A DNA stretch of 10,000 bases from Stramonita haemastoma (taxonomy: Eukaryota > Mollusca > Gastropoda > Neogastropoda > Muricidae). The notes below the pieces were generated by a model that worked only from the letters and a program-made list of their open reading frames with translations, had not been told where the DNA came from and did no database searches. A program made the position numbers and the translations under genes. Below, one piece after another: positions 1-8,236 of this stretch; positions within the stretch are counted from its first letter, which is position 1; each line of letters begins with the position of its first letter. The stretch spans positions 18,335,514 to 18,345,513 of the forward strand of contig CM060342.1 of NCBI GenBank assembly GCA_030674155.1, in the 5' to 3' direction.

Positions 1-228
1 CGCCGATAAGTAAGTTGTTACCTCGTTTATTTTCCTCTGAAGTCGGAGTATGGCTGCATATATGGCGAGGTACTTAAAAACAGTCACACACGTAAACTTC
101 TCATTCAGTGTGCAGTTTCAATCTCACAGTGATTCCCAGGTGGGATGAGTGAGTCAGAGTGCATATTCTGGGTGACCCCCAGAGTGTTAAACTGGGGAAC
201 ACACAACAACAATTTCGTTTATGTCTTA

Positions 229-265
229 GTTGCTGTTGTTGTTGTTGTTGTTATTGCTGCTGTTG
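229..265. repeat. Imperfect (GTT)n microsatellite
   Basis: A GTT trinucleotide run is perfect over about 235-252, with variant GCT and ATT units on either side. It makes a chance open frame here read as a valine-rich hydrophobic stretch, which should not be taken for a membrane segment. Seen directly in the sequence. Confidence 0.85.
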
Positions 266-376
266 TTTTGTGGCCTCGGCAGGTATTATATATGACGACT
301 GATTTGAGCAGTAATTTGCATCATGCACAAGACAGGGGTGACTTGTTTCCTGTCGACTGTTTCACTTCTGTTGATG

Positions 377-378
<2 letters not shown>

Positions 379-447
<69 letters not shown>

Positions 448-474
448 TACACAAACACACACGCAACACACACG

Positions 475-539
<65 letters not shown>

Positions 540-575
540 TACACAACACACACACACACACACAACACACACACG
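379..575. repeat. Compound interrupted (CA)n microsatellite
   Basis: A perfect (CA)34 block spans 379-446. An interruption with TTACACAAAC and CACGCACGCA variants follows, then a second perfect CA block to 538, a second TTACACAAC interruption and a further CA block to about 574. The two TTACACA interruptions sit 92 bp apart, so the block-plus-interruption unit appears to have been duplicated. The array accounts for the poly-His-Thr and poly-Cys-Val open frames on both strands. Confidence 0.97.
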
Positions 576-582
576 TTTTGCC

Positions 583-616
583 TTTATTATTATTATTAAT
601 AGTAGTAGTAGTAGTA
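583..616. repeat. Adjacent (TTA)n and (TAG)n microsatellites
   Basis: About five TTA units at 583-598 are followed directly by about five TAG units at 600-616. A single-base change in a TTA/TAA-type array (TAA to TAG) followed by expansion would produce this junction. That history is inferred. Confidence 0.8.
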
Positions 617-915
617 CACAAGTATCAAACTAAGAAACACAGAATGTTCGTACACAAACTCATGTATAAAAGTCCAGAAATGGGATCGGAACAAGGGACA
701 CTGTCCTGTCCTGCACTACTCCTCTACAGCAAAGTACAAAAAACTCCATGGAAATGACGTGGTCTGCAAAACCCCACTGACGGAACTATCTACACACCAA
801 CTTCTCTACGGACACGAAGGACAACGCAAAGAGATCTGGACTCCAAAGTGTAGATCCTTTCTCTCTCTTACTCTCTCTCTCTACTCTTTCTCTCCTGGCA
901 CAATCTCAAGGCAAT

Positions 916-918
<3 letters not shown>
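617..918. other. Intergenic or intronic unique DNA, no gene seen
   Basis: This stretch is non-repetitive except for a pyrimidine-rich CT tract at 858-896, which lies 22 bases before the next AC array. No splice-bounded open frame or RNA gene could be supported. Open frames crossing it begin in or run into the neighbouring dinucleotide arrays. Confidence 0.5.
858..896. repeat. Imperfect (CT)n pyrimidine tract
   Basis: A 39-base, almost pure pyrimidine tract of TC/CT dinucleotides with a few A interruptions. It resembles a decayed microsatellite. It could act as a polypyrimidine tract, but the following AG at about 909-910 leads straight into a dinucleotide array, so no exon is called. Confidence 0.7.
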
Positions 919-994
<76 letters not shown>

Positions 995-1000
995 GCGCAC
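919..1000. repeat. (AC)37 microsatellite with (CG)n end
   Basis: A perfect AC run spans 919-992 (74 bp) and passes into GCGCGC at 992-998. The alternating purine-pyrimidine pattern is unbroken across the junction, which is a Z-DNA-prone arrangement. A shorter, similar arrangement occurs here than at 3311-3408. Confidence 0.97.
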
Positions 1001-1331
1001 TACTTTGAATCCCACAAGTCTCCATGTCCAAACAGTATGGACAAGTTGTATATACCGTAGAAAAGATGACAATTCATACACATGTTCACACACACGCGTA
1101 CTCATTCATACTTATTGCTGTTTAGTACGATTTTTTTTTTTAACAATGTAACATGGAGTTGGAATATTCAACTACGAATCCTGAACCGTCATTGCTTATT
1201 CGCAATAAATACGACAGCGTTTCAACGATGATGGGTATGTTGGCAAAATGTACAAAAAGAAGCTGAAATAAGAAGAATCGATTCACACGTATGATCAACA
1301 ATGTTTTGTTTTCTTTTTCTACAGGCAGAAG
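1001..1331. other. AT-rich unique DNA, no gene seen
   Basis: No supported gene. It contains an 11-base poly-T at 1131-1141 and a short CA stretch with CGCG at 1087-1098. The open frames are short and lack codon bias. Confidence 0.5.
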
Positions 1332-1359
1332 CACACAGACACACACACACACATACACA
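1332..1359. repeat. Short imperfect (CA)n
   Basis: A short CA array of about 28 bases is interrupted by single G and T substitutions (CAGA near 1337, CATA near 1353). It looks like a young or decayed member of the same repeat class that dominates the window. Confidence 0.75.
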
Positions 1360-1420
1360 AGGGAATGTTAAGGTTTGGGTTGGGGAATTGATATGACTAC
1401 AAAATACGACTAGAAATATT

Positions 1421-1439
1421 GGGGGGGGGGGGGGGGGGG
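1421..1439 (+). repeat. Poly-G tract, 19 bases
   Basis: Nineteen consecutive G residues, followed by ACACACAC and then T-rich DNA (1454-1472). Such tracts are prone to slippage and sequencing length error, and can form intermolecular or intramolecular G-quadruplex. The exact length should be treated as approximate. Confidence 0.9.
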
Positions 1440-1703
1440 AACACACACTTAAATTTTTTTTATTTTTTTTTTACACTTTATTATATAAGTAATTTTCAGC
1501 GTTAAGGTCACATTAAATCCAAAAATTATTATTTGTCTATTATCTGTCTTGTTCTACATATCTTCATGCACTTCTGTGAGTACTAGTGTGATAGAAATGA
1601 GTTTGAGAGGTGGACACCTTCTGTTGAAAAGTTTTTATTTTGTTTTTGTAGTGTTGTCATAAGCTGATTAAACAGAGTGTATAATTTGTCAAACTATCTT
1701 GGA

Positions 1704-1704
<1 letters not shown>
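1440..1704. other. AT-rich unique DNA, no gene seen
   Basis: This stretch opens with ACACACAC and two T-runs, then unremarkable AT-rich sequence leading up to a TG array. No gene, RNA or regulatory signal could be supported. Confidence 0.5.

Positions 1705-1796
<92 letters not shown>
1705..1796. repeat. (TG)46 perfect microsatellite
   Basis: Forty-six uninterrupted TG units over 92 bp, the longest perfect dinucleotide run in the window. It is also the only long array in TG rather than CA orientation on the plus strand. The absence of interruptions suggests an actively mutating, recent array. Confidence 0.98.
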
Positions 1797-1797
<1 letters not shown>

Positions 1798-2394
1798 CAC
1801 TTGTTTTCTTTTAGACCAATGTATTTTTGACCAAGAAAAAGTTTAGTGCAGGGGCCTTTTACAGAGCGTAACTCTTAACAAACAAAACACAACAAGAAAA
1901 AGGAAAACCTACTAAAGAATATCAGTCTTCACAAAAAAAATCACAAAATATTATCATATAAAAAAAACAAACACCAACTTTGAAGACGCCTTAATCGTTC
2001 TAAATTAATACTTCCGAATAAGCCACCTTTGCTCTTAATAAACACAGAAGAAAATAAAGAAAAGTATGCAAGGACATGTATTAGAAAAAAAATCGAACAA
2101 AATCTTTCTAACTGGCAATGGACAAGCGCCTTAGAACACACTGCAGAGCAGATCAGGGCAAAACAGATACTGAACAGATCGTCTGTCTCTTTAAACGTAC
2201 ATCTTTGCTTGAGATATTGGGTTGAACCCAAACCGTTTAGATTAGATTGTCCCTCTTGGGGATGCCAAGGACCTGTCAGTATCAACACACACACCACCCT
2301 CTGGAAATTATGTGTTAGGTATTCCTCTTTTCTACCCCTCTCTTTGTCTCTGCCTCGCTAATCACTTACTAAATTTCTTCCTGGAGTTAACATC
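1797..2394. other. AT-rich unique DNA, no gene seen
   Basis: No supported gene. An open frame on the plus strand from about 2029 and another on the minus strand overlap here, but neither has codon bias, a splice context or a recognisable domain. A short CA patch lies at about 2284-2294 and a pyrimidine-rich stretch at about 2320-2355. The last part, about 2215-2394, could belong to a diverged SINE head, but I see no clear pol III box pair. Confidence 0.45.
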
Positions 2395-2500
2395 AGTGCT
2401 GACTCTACTGTCCCCAAAAGTCCTTCGGATGAGACTTTAAACCGAGACCCGTGTGCGAACGCACGCAGAATATCTTGCGCACACGTTAAAACCTGTCCGC
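2395..2500 (+). mobile_element. SINE-like 3' region fragment
   Basis: The order of short blocks here is what I remember as a conserved 3' portion of SINEs widespread in gastropods and other molluscs: TGTCCCCAAAAG at 2409, CTTCGGATGAGAC at 2423, TAAACCGAG at 2438, CCCGTGTGC at 2448 and GCGCACACGTTAAAA at 2477. The match is from memory, not from a database search. A small perfect inverted repeat, GTGCG-AA-CGCAC, lies at 2453-2464. The tRNA-like head and a 3' tail are not evident, so this is probably a truncated, diverged relic. The surrounding GC content drops on both sides. Confidence 0.5.
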
Positions 2501-3006
2501 TTTTCGTAAGAGTAGGCATGTGTGCGGTGGGAACAGATGACAATATTTACAAAACTGCATACACACGAGGACCGGATGAAAAAAAGCACATGATTGCTTA
2601 TTCTGTTATCCTCGATATAAAAGAATAATAAATAAATAAAAATAAATGTAAAAAAGTCATGTAACCTTTTAGGATCTTTAATCATGACAAATTAGGTAAG
2701 GCCTTTATCTCAGTCTTACTCTTACTACTTCTGTTATCAATTAATCAGGACAGCTATTCAGGATATCCAATCTCATAAGTTAAAAAGCCTTAGATGTTCA
2801 TATTTAGCCACACACAAATATAAAAAAAAGAGCAAAGTTCGAGAACAAAATAAAACTGACAAATATTGTAAAATACCCAACGCGCATATGTATGCCGCGC
2901 ACACAGACACATCACTGGAAACAATCATAGTAATGACCACTTGGCTAAGTTTACCGTTTGAATGAATAGGGATTGTTTGCGTGGAAAGCACACGACAGTT
3001 CTGCTT
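2501..3006. other. AT-rich unique DNA, no gene seen
   Basis: No gene could be supported. The stretch includes an A-rich (AATA)n-like patch at about 2625-2647. Short open frames on the minus strand are AT-driven and carry no recognisable domain. Confidence 0.5.
2625..2647. repeat. (AATA)n-like A-rich patch
   Basis: AATAATAAATAAATAAAAATAAAT-type sequence forms a short tetranucleotide array. It contains several overlapping AATAAA hexamers on the plus strand, but no upstream gene is visible, so they are not called as functional poly(A) signals. Confidence 0.65.
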
Positions 3007-3026
3007 AAAAAAAAAAAAAAAAAAAA
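3007..3026 (+). repeat. Poly-A tract, 20 bases
   Basis: Twenty consecutive A residues. This could be the tail of a retroposed copy on the plus strand, since sequence just upstream is slightly GC-richer. I could not find matching target-site duplications by eye, so no element is called. Confidence 0.85.
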
Positions 3027-3310
3027 TCAACAAACCTAGCCGATTTAGGGATCTATGTGGACATTCATTTTTTCAAGTGATGTGCTCTCTATAACTGACA
3101 TTATTTACACAGGAAACATTGAGCATATGTAACGTTAGCAAGTTATCTTTTGACATAATCCAAAAACATGTCCTCAACCTTAGCAAATCAACAAAAAACA
3201 GTGTAAAAGCCGCAGCAACCTACAAACAGTAAGTGAACGAGAAACACTAACAGTGCGCCTGACACAAATTTTAGATCAACGATACGATCAACTACGAAAC
3301 TGTTTCGAAG

Positions 3311-3315
3311 CACAC

Positions 3316-3378
<63 letters not shown>

Positions 3379-3408
3379 CGCGCGCGCGCGCGCGCGCGCA
3401 CACACACG
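3311..3408. repeat. (CA)n-(CG)11-(CA)n alternating tract
   Basis: CA repeats span 3311-3374 with one CG interruption near 3319. An AAA step follows, then a perfect (CG)11 at 3377-3398, then CACACACACG to 3408. Alternating purine-pyrimidine DNA with a CG core is the classic Z-DNA-forming sequence. A run of 11 CpG dinucleotides is uncommon in genomes that methylate and lose CpG. The TATATATACACAC patch just downstream (3420-3432) extends the alternating character after a short break. Confidence 0.97.
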
Positions 3409-3589
3409 ATGTCAATTTTATATATATACACACTGCGCTGATTCACATGCAAGATTATTGCTAGTCGCCACAAAAGAGTTGAGGTCAGACTACAGGTCAT
3501 AACAAATCACATCCCAGTTCAATATGAAGCGAGCATACCAACCAACAATGTTGTACGCTTTTTTAATTAACACGCCTGATTTATACACG

Positions 3590-4330
3590 TTACATAGACC
3601 AGCGAGTTTCGACAATATACTGTCCAGCAACTGTTTACACTTGTCAGCTTTTACAGCTCGTCATATCCTTGTCAACTTTACAGTGGAGCAACTTTACATA
3701 CCTGTAAACTTACACTTTTTCTAGTCGTACATTCACAAGGTTCACCAACATACACACTCTTCTAAACTGAAACACTCTGACAACTTTTCCCACTCATACA
3801 TATTTGTCCATTAACTGTGAACTTGTACAGCCAAGCTAATTCTTAGGCTTGTAAACTTTACAGTTTAAACAGTTTATACTCCTGTAAGTTTATAGCAAAT
3901 CCCTCACATTCTAAAGCTGCTAGTTTTAACAACTGTCCATGCCTATAAGTTGACATTTTTCGAAACTTTCTGTTCATGCAAATTTATAATTCAACATGTT
4001 TTAGTTTTACACTCCAGCACTTACTGTGAACCATTACATTTCCTGACACTTGTACTACAACTTAGCATTTTATCACTCAAGTAAATTTGAAATTTAGCAA
4101 TTTTCTACACTTGCAACCTCCCACTGAAGCCACTTTCTGCCCTTCAACAACTTTCTACAAATGATTCTATTCGCACATGTTTAAGGAACTTTTAACACTC
4201 TAAACTCATTATCCACCTTTCAACACCTTGCCATGTCTATACATTTCCATATCAGCAGATTAACTATTCACTTGGAAACTGTACGGATTCAGTAACTTTT
4301 GTTACAGGCTTATACAGTTACAGCTTAATG
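3590..4330. repeat. Degenerate short-period AT-rich repeat
   Basis: The motif family (T)GTAAACTTTACA and its variants recurs many times. Examples are CAACTGTTTACAC at 3628, CAGCTTTTACA at 3645, CAACTTTACA at 3673 and 3689, TAAACTTACA at 3705, GTAAACTTTACA at 3851, CAGTTTATAC at 3870 and GTAAGTTTATA at 3884. Several neighbouring occurrences are spaced about 16-17 bp apart, others about 28 bp or more. The core GTAAA-C-TTTAC is itself palindromic. Farther right the similarity fades to ACTTTCTAC/ACTTTCTGC-type words. I read this as an old tandem array decayed by substitutions and indels; it has no coding character. Confidence 0.5.
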
Positions 4331-5994
4331 ACATTCGCATGACAGCTCCGAATTCTCCGAGTTTTCATGTCAAAATCTGGTCCTGTCATTTTAGAAGCAA
4401 CAAATTTTCTCACTGCCGTCAAACACTATCCTTGATATTTCATAATGACAACAACAATAATAACAACTCTACTACTGTGATCACATGACGAAATATCACA
4501 CCCTAACAACAAAATACCACAGTCTCCTTGGGTCCACAACACGTTGTGTCGACCAACATCCCTCCCCCCTCCACCCACACACGTTCAATCATCGGGATTA
4601 AGATAATATATACAGATGACAAAAATAATCAGTCCGAATGCAATATACATATGCCACCCGAAAGTATCCGAAACGTGATTTTAGTATACGACAACGAAAA
4701 AAACAAACAAACTTTGATGGAAATCCTCCCATCACAAACTGCTAAAACATTACAGCCTATAACAATGTATTAAAGAATGTGTGTGGATTTAAAAAAACAA
4801 ACAAATAATGATTTATTTTTCCTGACCCTAGATCTGATCAGAAAAGTGAATACTATGGTAGCTGGCAGTTAATCACGCTGACAGACAGACAGACACACTT
4901 TATCACATAATTATCAACATTTCCTGCGTCTACACATAATAGCAGCTGTTGTCTAGTTCCAGTATTTCAAACACAGTATGCACAAATAACGTTATGACAC
5001 ACAATGTGACAAACACAAGTGTACAAAATCTGACAGAAAATGAGTAAAAAAGGGGTTTACCACACTCACTATCAATCATCAAACGGGCATGTACCCTAGC
5101 ATAGGCAGTCGCTGATAAGGGTATGGACTGTACAATGTCTTAAATATGCAAAGCATAAAACGCTCTTTACTTCAAAGACAAATGTGTAACGCGCTAGATT
5201 ACAAATGAATTGGTGCGCATGTATGATGAAATACTAACACCCTCTTAGAGTTTGATAAATAATAACAAAATATGATTACATATAACGGTACACATTTAAA
5301 TGCTTCAGAGATACCACAGGCTCATTCAATAATGATGATATACTCACCTACACGTGTTTGTCTGTCTGTCTTGTCTTTTGTCTCTTTTTTTCATAGTTCA
5401 TGCATCTGCAGACCTGTTTCTTGTCTATCTGTGTATGTAAGACTTTTCTATTATTCTCGACTAACTCTCGACTCAAAATCTTACTTTTCCCATTGTTTCG
5501 TTCACATTATGCATCTATGACAATGTCCTATTCGTGTAAATATTGCAAAACTTTAGAAAAAACCCCAACACCTTTGAAAATATATTCCTACTTGTGAAAT
5601 AACACATTAGAAATGTCCTCTGTCATTAATCAACAGGAAATTACATTATTTGGAAACAAGCTGGAAACTATCCAGTAGTTTTAAAAAAAACAACTGGTCG
5701 AAAAAACAAATAAAATTGTGCCTTTTCGTGAAAGCAAACAAGAAAATAAGCATGTATAAATGATTGTTGGCATTACACTCAACTTTCTGTCTGTATCTGT
5801 TCGGGTCAGCATAGAGTGACTGATAGACTGAACTTCATGCATACGAAGTATGGCGTTTCTCACGTCTTCAGTACTTCAGTTGAAATATGTCACGTTCCGC
5901 CCTTTCATGTCTGGCTCCTCTAGACTGCGATATATTTTTTCACTTCTTAATGCTATGTTTCTTCCTCTTGGATTTTTTGGTTAGAGGTTGAGGA
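4331..5994. other. Long AT-rich unique stretch, no gene seen
   Basis: No gene is supported in about 1.66 kb. Minor simple patches are (AAC/AAT)n at about 4446-4470, (CAGA)n at 4879-4896 and (GTCT)n at about 5360-5380. An open frame at 4528-4773 lacks an ATG start and has AT-driven codons unlike the GC-rich exon at 9797-9901. A pyrimidine tract ending in CATAG at about 5395 resembles a splice acceptor, but the sequence after it has no convincing exon. Confidence 0.45.
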
Positions 5995-6018
5995 GGGGGG
6001 GGGGGGGGGGGGGGGGGG
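5995..6018 (+). repeat. Poly-G tract, 24 bases
   Basis: Twenty-four consecutive G residues preceded by GGTTGAGGA, the longest mononucleotide run in the window. It is likely to form G-quadruplex on the plus strand and to stall polymerases. The stated length may not be exact because sequencing of such runs is error-prone. Confidence 0.9.
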
Positions 6019-6270
6019 TGTGGTAGAAGGGACGTTTTTGGCGTTTGTTTTAATACATAAACTCGGCTTAAAATTTAATTACTTGTTGCGTTTCATTCAG
6101 TATTCTTATTCTTCTTTCTTGTTTTTTCGAGATAGCAGTACTGCATATTCTCCAGCCATACATACCTAGTCTAAAATTGGCCATTCAGTAGTTTGTTATT
6201 CGCAAATTAAAAGTAGCACAATGTCAATGTAATACTGGATAGCCAGGGTCCAAAATTTTCTAGAACAGTA

Positions 6271-6338
6271 CCCCCCCAAAAAAAAACAAACCCCAAAACA
6301 AAACCAAAAAAAAACAACCCCAAACACAAAACCCCAAC
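6271..6338 (-). repeat. A/C-only tract; G/T-rich on minus strand
   Basis: About 68 bases contain almost only A and C on the plus strand, with blocks of CCCCCCC, CCCC, CCCC and CCCC separated by A-runs. The minus strand therefore reads as G-runs separated by T-rich loops, a loose G-quadruplex pattern. It explains the phenylalanine- and glycine-rich minus-strand open frame in this area. It has no coding meaning that I can see. Confidence 0.75.
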
Positions 6339-7040
6339 ATATTCTAAGCAGATGTAAAAAATATCATGTTGGTTTATGCAGACGTGAATAGACTGAAAAA
6401 TGCTCTTAGACGACAACATATTGGAAAAGAACCAATCTTAAACAATAGCAACTTATACAGGGAGGGCAGATATACCGGAACATATTCGTGGTAACTATCA
6501 AAGAAGAAGTGATACAGTTTTTGTACCAGATAATGAAACAAATATTTCACAGCATGAAAACATAAAACAGATTCACCTTAGCTTAGCACTCAAACACAAA
6601 TACAGAGGCAAAAATTTGTAACAACATTCTAATGCATTTACTACATGTCAAAAACTCATGTTAAAAGGTTATCAAAATCCTACGTTTCAGTGATGTCCCT
6701 GGCAACATGTTGTAACAAACCCCACTGTCACTGGCAAACAAACATACAAACAAGATATAAAAAACAAGTCATACAAAATGGTGACACACTTTCCCCAGGG
6801 CAGGTAAGTCTCTCACACAGGACAGTTGCTGTGGACTAATACTATACAATATATTACAACATGTATCAGTTTTCTTTTTATACTATAAAAAAGAAAAGAA
6901 TCAACAACTTGGTGACCATTTTCGACAGAGGCCAACTTCACTGCAAGCACACTATAGTAAGTTATAAGTTCTACTTCTAGCAACACATACTATTTTGGCA
7001 AAATTGAATTTATCTCTATAATTATACGATGCCTTATAAT
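6339..7040. other. AT-rich unique DNA, no gene seen
   Basis: A 42-codon plus-strand open frame at 6366-6494 and another at 6645-6839 are present. Neither has codon bias, splice context or homology I recognise, so they are not called. The only structural feature is the hairpin at 6870-6897. Confidence 0.45.
6870..6897. repeat. Near-perfect inverted repeat, 13-bp arms
   Basis: The left arm TTTTCTTTTTATA (6870-6882) and right arm TATAAAAAAGAAAA (6884-6897) are reverse complements around a single C, apart from one extra A in the right arm. Each arm is almost purely pyrimidine or purine. It could extrude as a small cruciform or simply reflect an AT-rich palindrome. No terminator role is implied in a eukaryotic genome. 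Confidence 0.8.
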
Positions 7041-7082
7041 CACACATAGTGCAAAAAACTAAGCAATGATTAAGGTCTTTAT

Positions 7083-7688
7083 ATACAAAGCTGACAGACG
7101 GATGATAACCCTCTTACAAAACTAACAAATTGTTTATAATACACACAAACACCAAAGTGAGGATGATCCTTACACAAAGCTAACAAGTTGATGCTGATCC
7201 ATATACAAATCTAACAACTTGAAGATGATCTATGTACAAATCTACAAACTAAGGATGGCCACTATGCAAAATTGACACACTGATGATGATCTATATGTAC
7301 AAAACAATTTGAAGGTGGTCCATACACAAATTTAACAAACTGATCACGAGCCATATGCAAAACTAACCAACTGATGACGAGCCATTTACAAAACAAACAA
7401 ACTGATGATAATCCACATACAAAACTTACAAATTGGTGAAGACCCATATACAAAGACAAACGATGATAATCCACACACAAAACCTACAAAATTGGTGAAG
7501 ACCCATATACAAACAGACAAATTGATGACAATCCAATACAAAACCTACAAATTGATGATGATCCATATACAAAACTAACCAATTGATGACGATCCATTTA
7601 CAAAACTAACAAACTGATGACAATCCGTGTACAAAACTAACCAACTGACGATAATCCACACACATACCTAACAAATAGAAGATCATTA
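7083..7688. repeat. 31-bp minisatellite, about 20 diverged copies
   Basis: About twenty head-to-tail units share the core CATATACAAAACTAACAAA followed by a TTGATGATGAT-like tail. Unit starts are near 7114, 7141, 7170, 7201, 7231, 7261, 7292, 7321, 7352, 7383, 7414, 7444, 7472, 7504, 7535, 7564, 7595, 7626 and 7657. Most units are exactly 31 bp; a few are 27-32 bp. Units at 7564-7656 are closest to consensus, and those before about 7260 are most diverged. A degenerate further unit may lie at about 7041-7077. The GGTGAAGACC tail variant occurs in two alternate units (7414 and 7472), which hints at duplication of a longer higher-order unit. The period is not a multiple of three, so a translated repeat protein is unlikely. 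Confidence 0.93.

Positions 7689-7689
<1 letters not shown>

Positions 7690-7745
<56 letters not shown>
7690..7745. repeat. (CA)28 microsatellite at minisatellite edge
   Basis: A perfect CA run begins directly where the 31-bp minisatellite ends. Its last unit, and the unit at 7472, already carry a CACACACA variant of the usual CATATACA. The CA array may thus have grown out of a minisatellite unit. That origin is inferred. Confidence 0.95.
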
Positions 7746-7746
<1 letters not shown>

Positions 7747-8020
7747 CTACCAATGGCTACAGGCCCAAGACTTGTGGTAAAAACTACACTGTCCCAATCC
7801 AGAGATCCAAAATCAATGCTGAAAAAGTGACTGACGAAAATTTTCATTCAGCATCTTTCAGCTAATATGGGGTCCAAAATCTATGGTGATTCCACTTCTA
7901 CTGCGCTAACTTTGACATTGTCACACTGACTACAGACGCCAGATATTTTATTCCACGCTTGATTCATTCAGCCTTTCCAAGATAGTCAGACCAAATGTAG
8001 GACACACAAGCAGACAAGCA
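7746..8020. other. Unique DNA with minus-strand AATAAA
   Basis: Non-repetitive sequence, slightly richer in GC than its surroundings. It holds one canonical AATAAA hexamer on the minus strand (7947-7952), which could end the transcript of the minus-strand gene, about 1.85 kb after its stop codon. No open frame is supported. Confidence 0.4.
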
Positions 8021-8032
8021 AACACACACACA

Positions 8033-8063
<31 letters not shown>

Positions 8064-8088
8064 ACACACACACACACACACACACACA
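8021..8088. repeat. (CA)n microsatellite with two interruptions
   Basis: A CA/AC run is broken by a CC at 8039-8040 and an AA at 8063-8064, giving three perfect sub-blocks. The single-base phase shifts show either slippage with point indels or sequencing errors. Confidence 0.93.
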
Positions 8089-8157
8089 TCAACAGGGGGA
8101 AAAAGCATACAAAGTGAGCAAACACTGAAGAGAAGGACAAGATTAAGAAAATTAACT

Positions 8158-8158
<1 letters not shown>

Positions 8159-8236
<78 letters not shown>

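Noticed and set aside
286..621. Cys-Val-rich minus-strand open frame
   Set aside because: It is the antisense translation of the same CA array.
145..633. 162-codon plus-strand open frame with a hydrophobic stretch then a His-Thr run
   Set aside because: The hydrophobic part is translated GTT repeat and the rest is translated CA repeat. There is no codon bias or splice context.
917..1105. Small Cys-Val-rich frame resembling a cysteine-rich peptide
   Set aside because: The cysteines come from TGTG repeat units; there is no signal peptide or patterned cysteine spacing.
2029..2361. 110-codon plus-strand open frame
   Set aside because: No recognisable domain, AT-driven codons, overlaps another open frame on the opposite strand, and no splice signals that fit.
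2358..2543. Minus-strand open frame across the SINE-like block
   Set aside because: It lies antisense to a likely repeat fragment and has no coding bias.
4528..4773. 81-codon plus-strand frame with a protein-like appearance
   Set aside because: It begins at TTG, not ATG, in a eukaryotic context, has AT-rich third positions unlike the real exon, and lacks clear splice sites. An exon of an AT-rich gene cannot be fully excluded.
5360..5440. Pyrimidine tract ending CATAG followed by GTAAG about 40 bases later, resembling a micro-exon
   Set aside because: The tract is a degenerate GTCT microsatellite. The would-be exon is about 40 bases with no codon bias, and nothing around it supports a gene.
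6366..6494. 42-codon ATG-started open frame
   Set aside because: A frame of this length is expected by chance, and there is no ribosome, splice or homology evidence.
6870..6897. Hairpin plus T-run as a transcription terminator
   Set aside because: Intrinsic terminators are bacterial; this is animal DNA with no adjacent gene, so only the inverted repeat is reported.
7262..7480. Minus-strand open frame with repeated hydrophobic words
   Set aside because: It is a translation of the 31-bp minisatellite, whose period is not a multiple of three.
7083..7688. Regularly spaced repeats as a CRISPR array
   Set aside because: The units are head-to-tail without unique spacers, diverge throughout, and sit in eukaryotic DNA with no cas genes.
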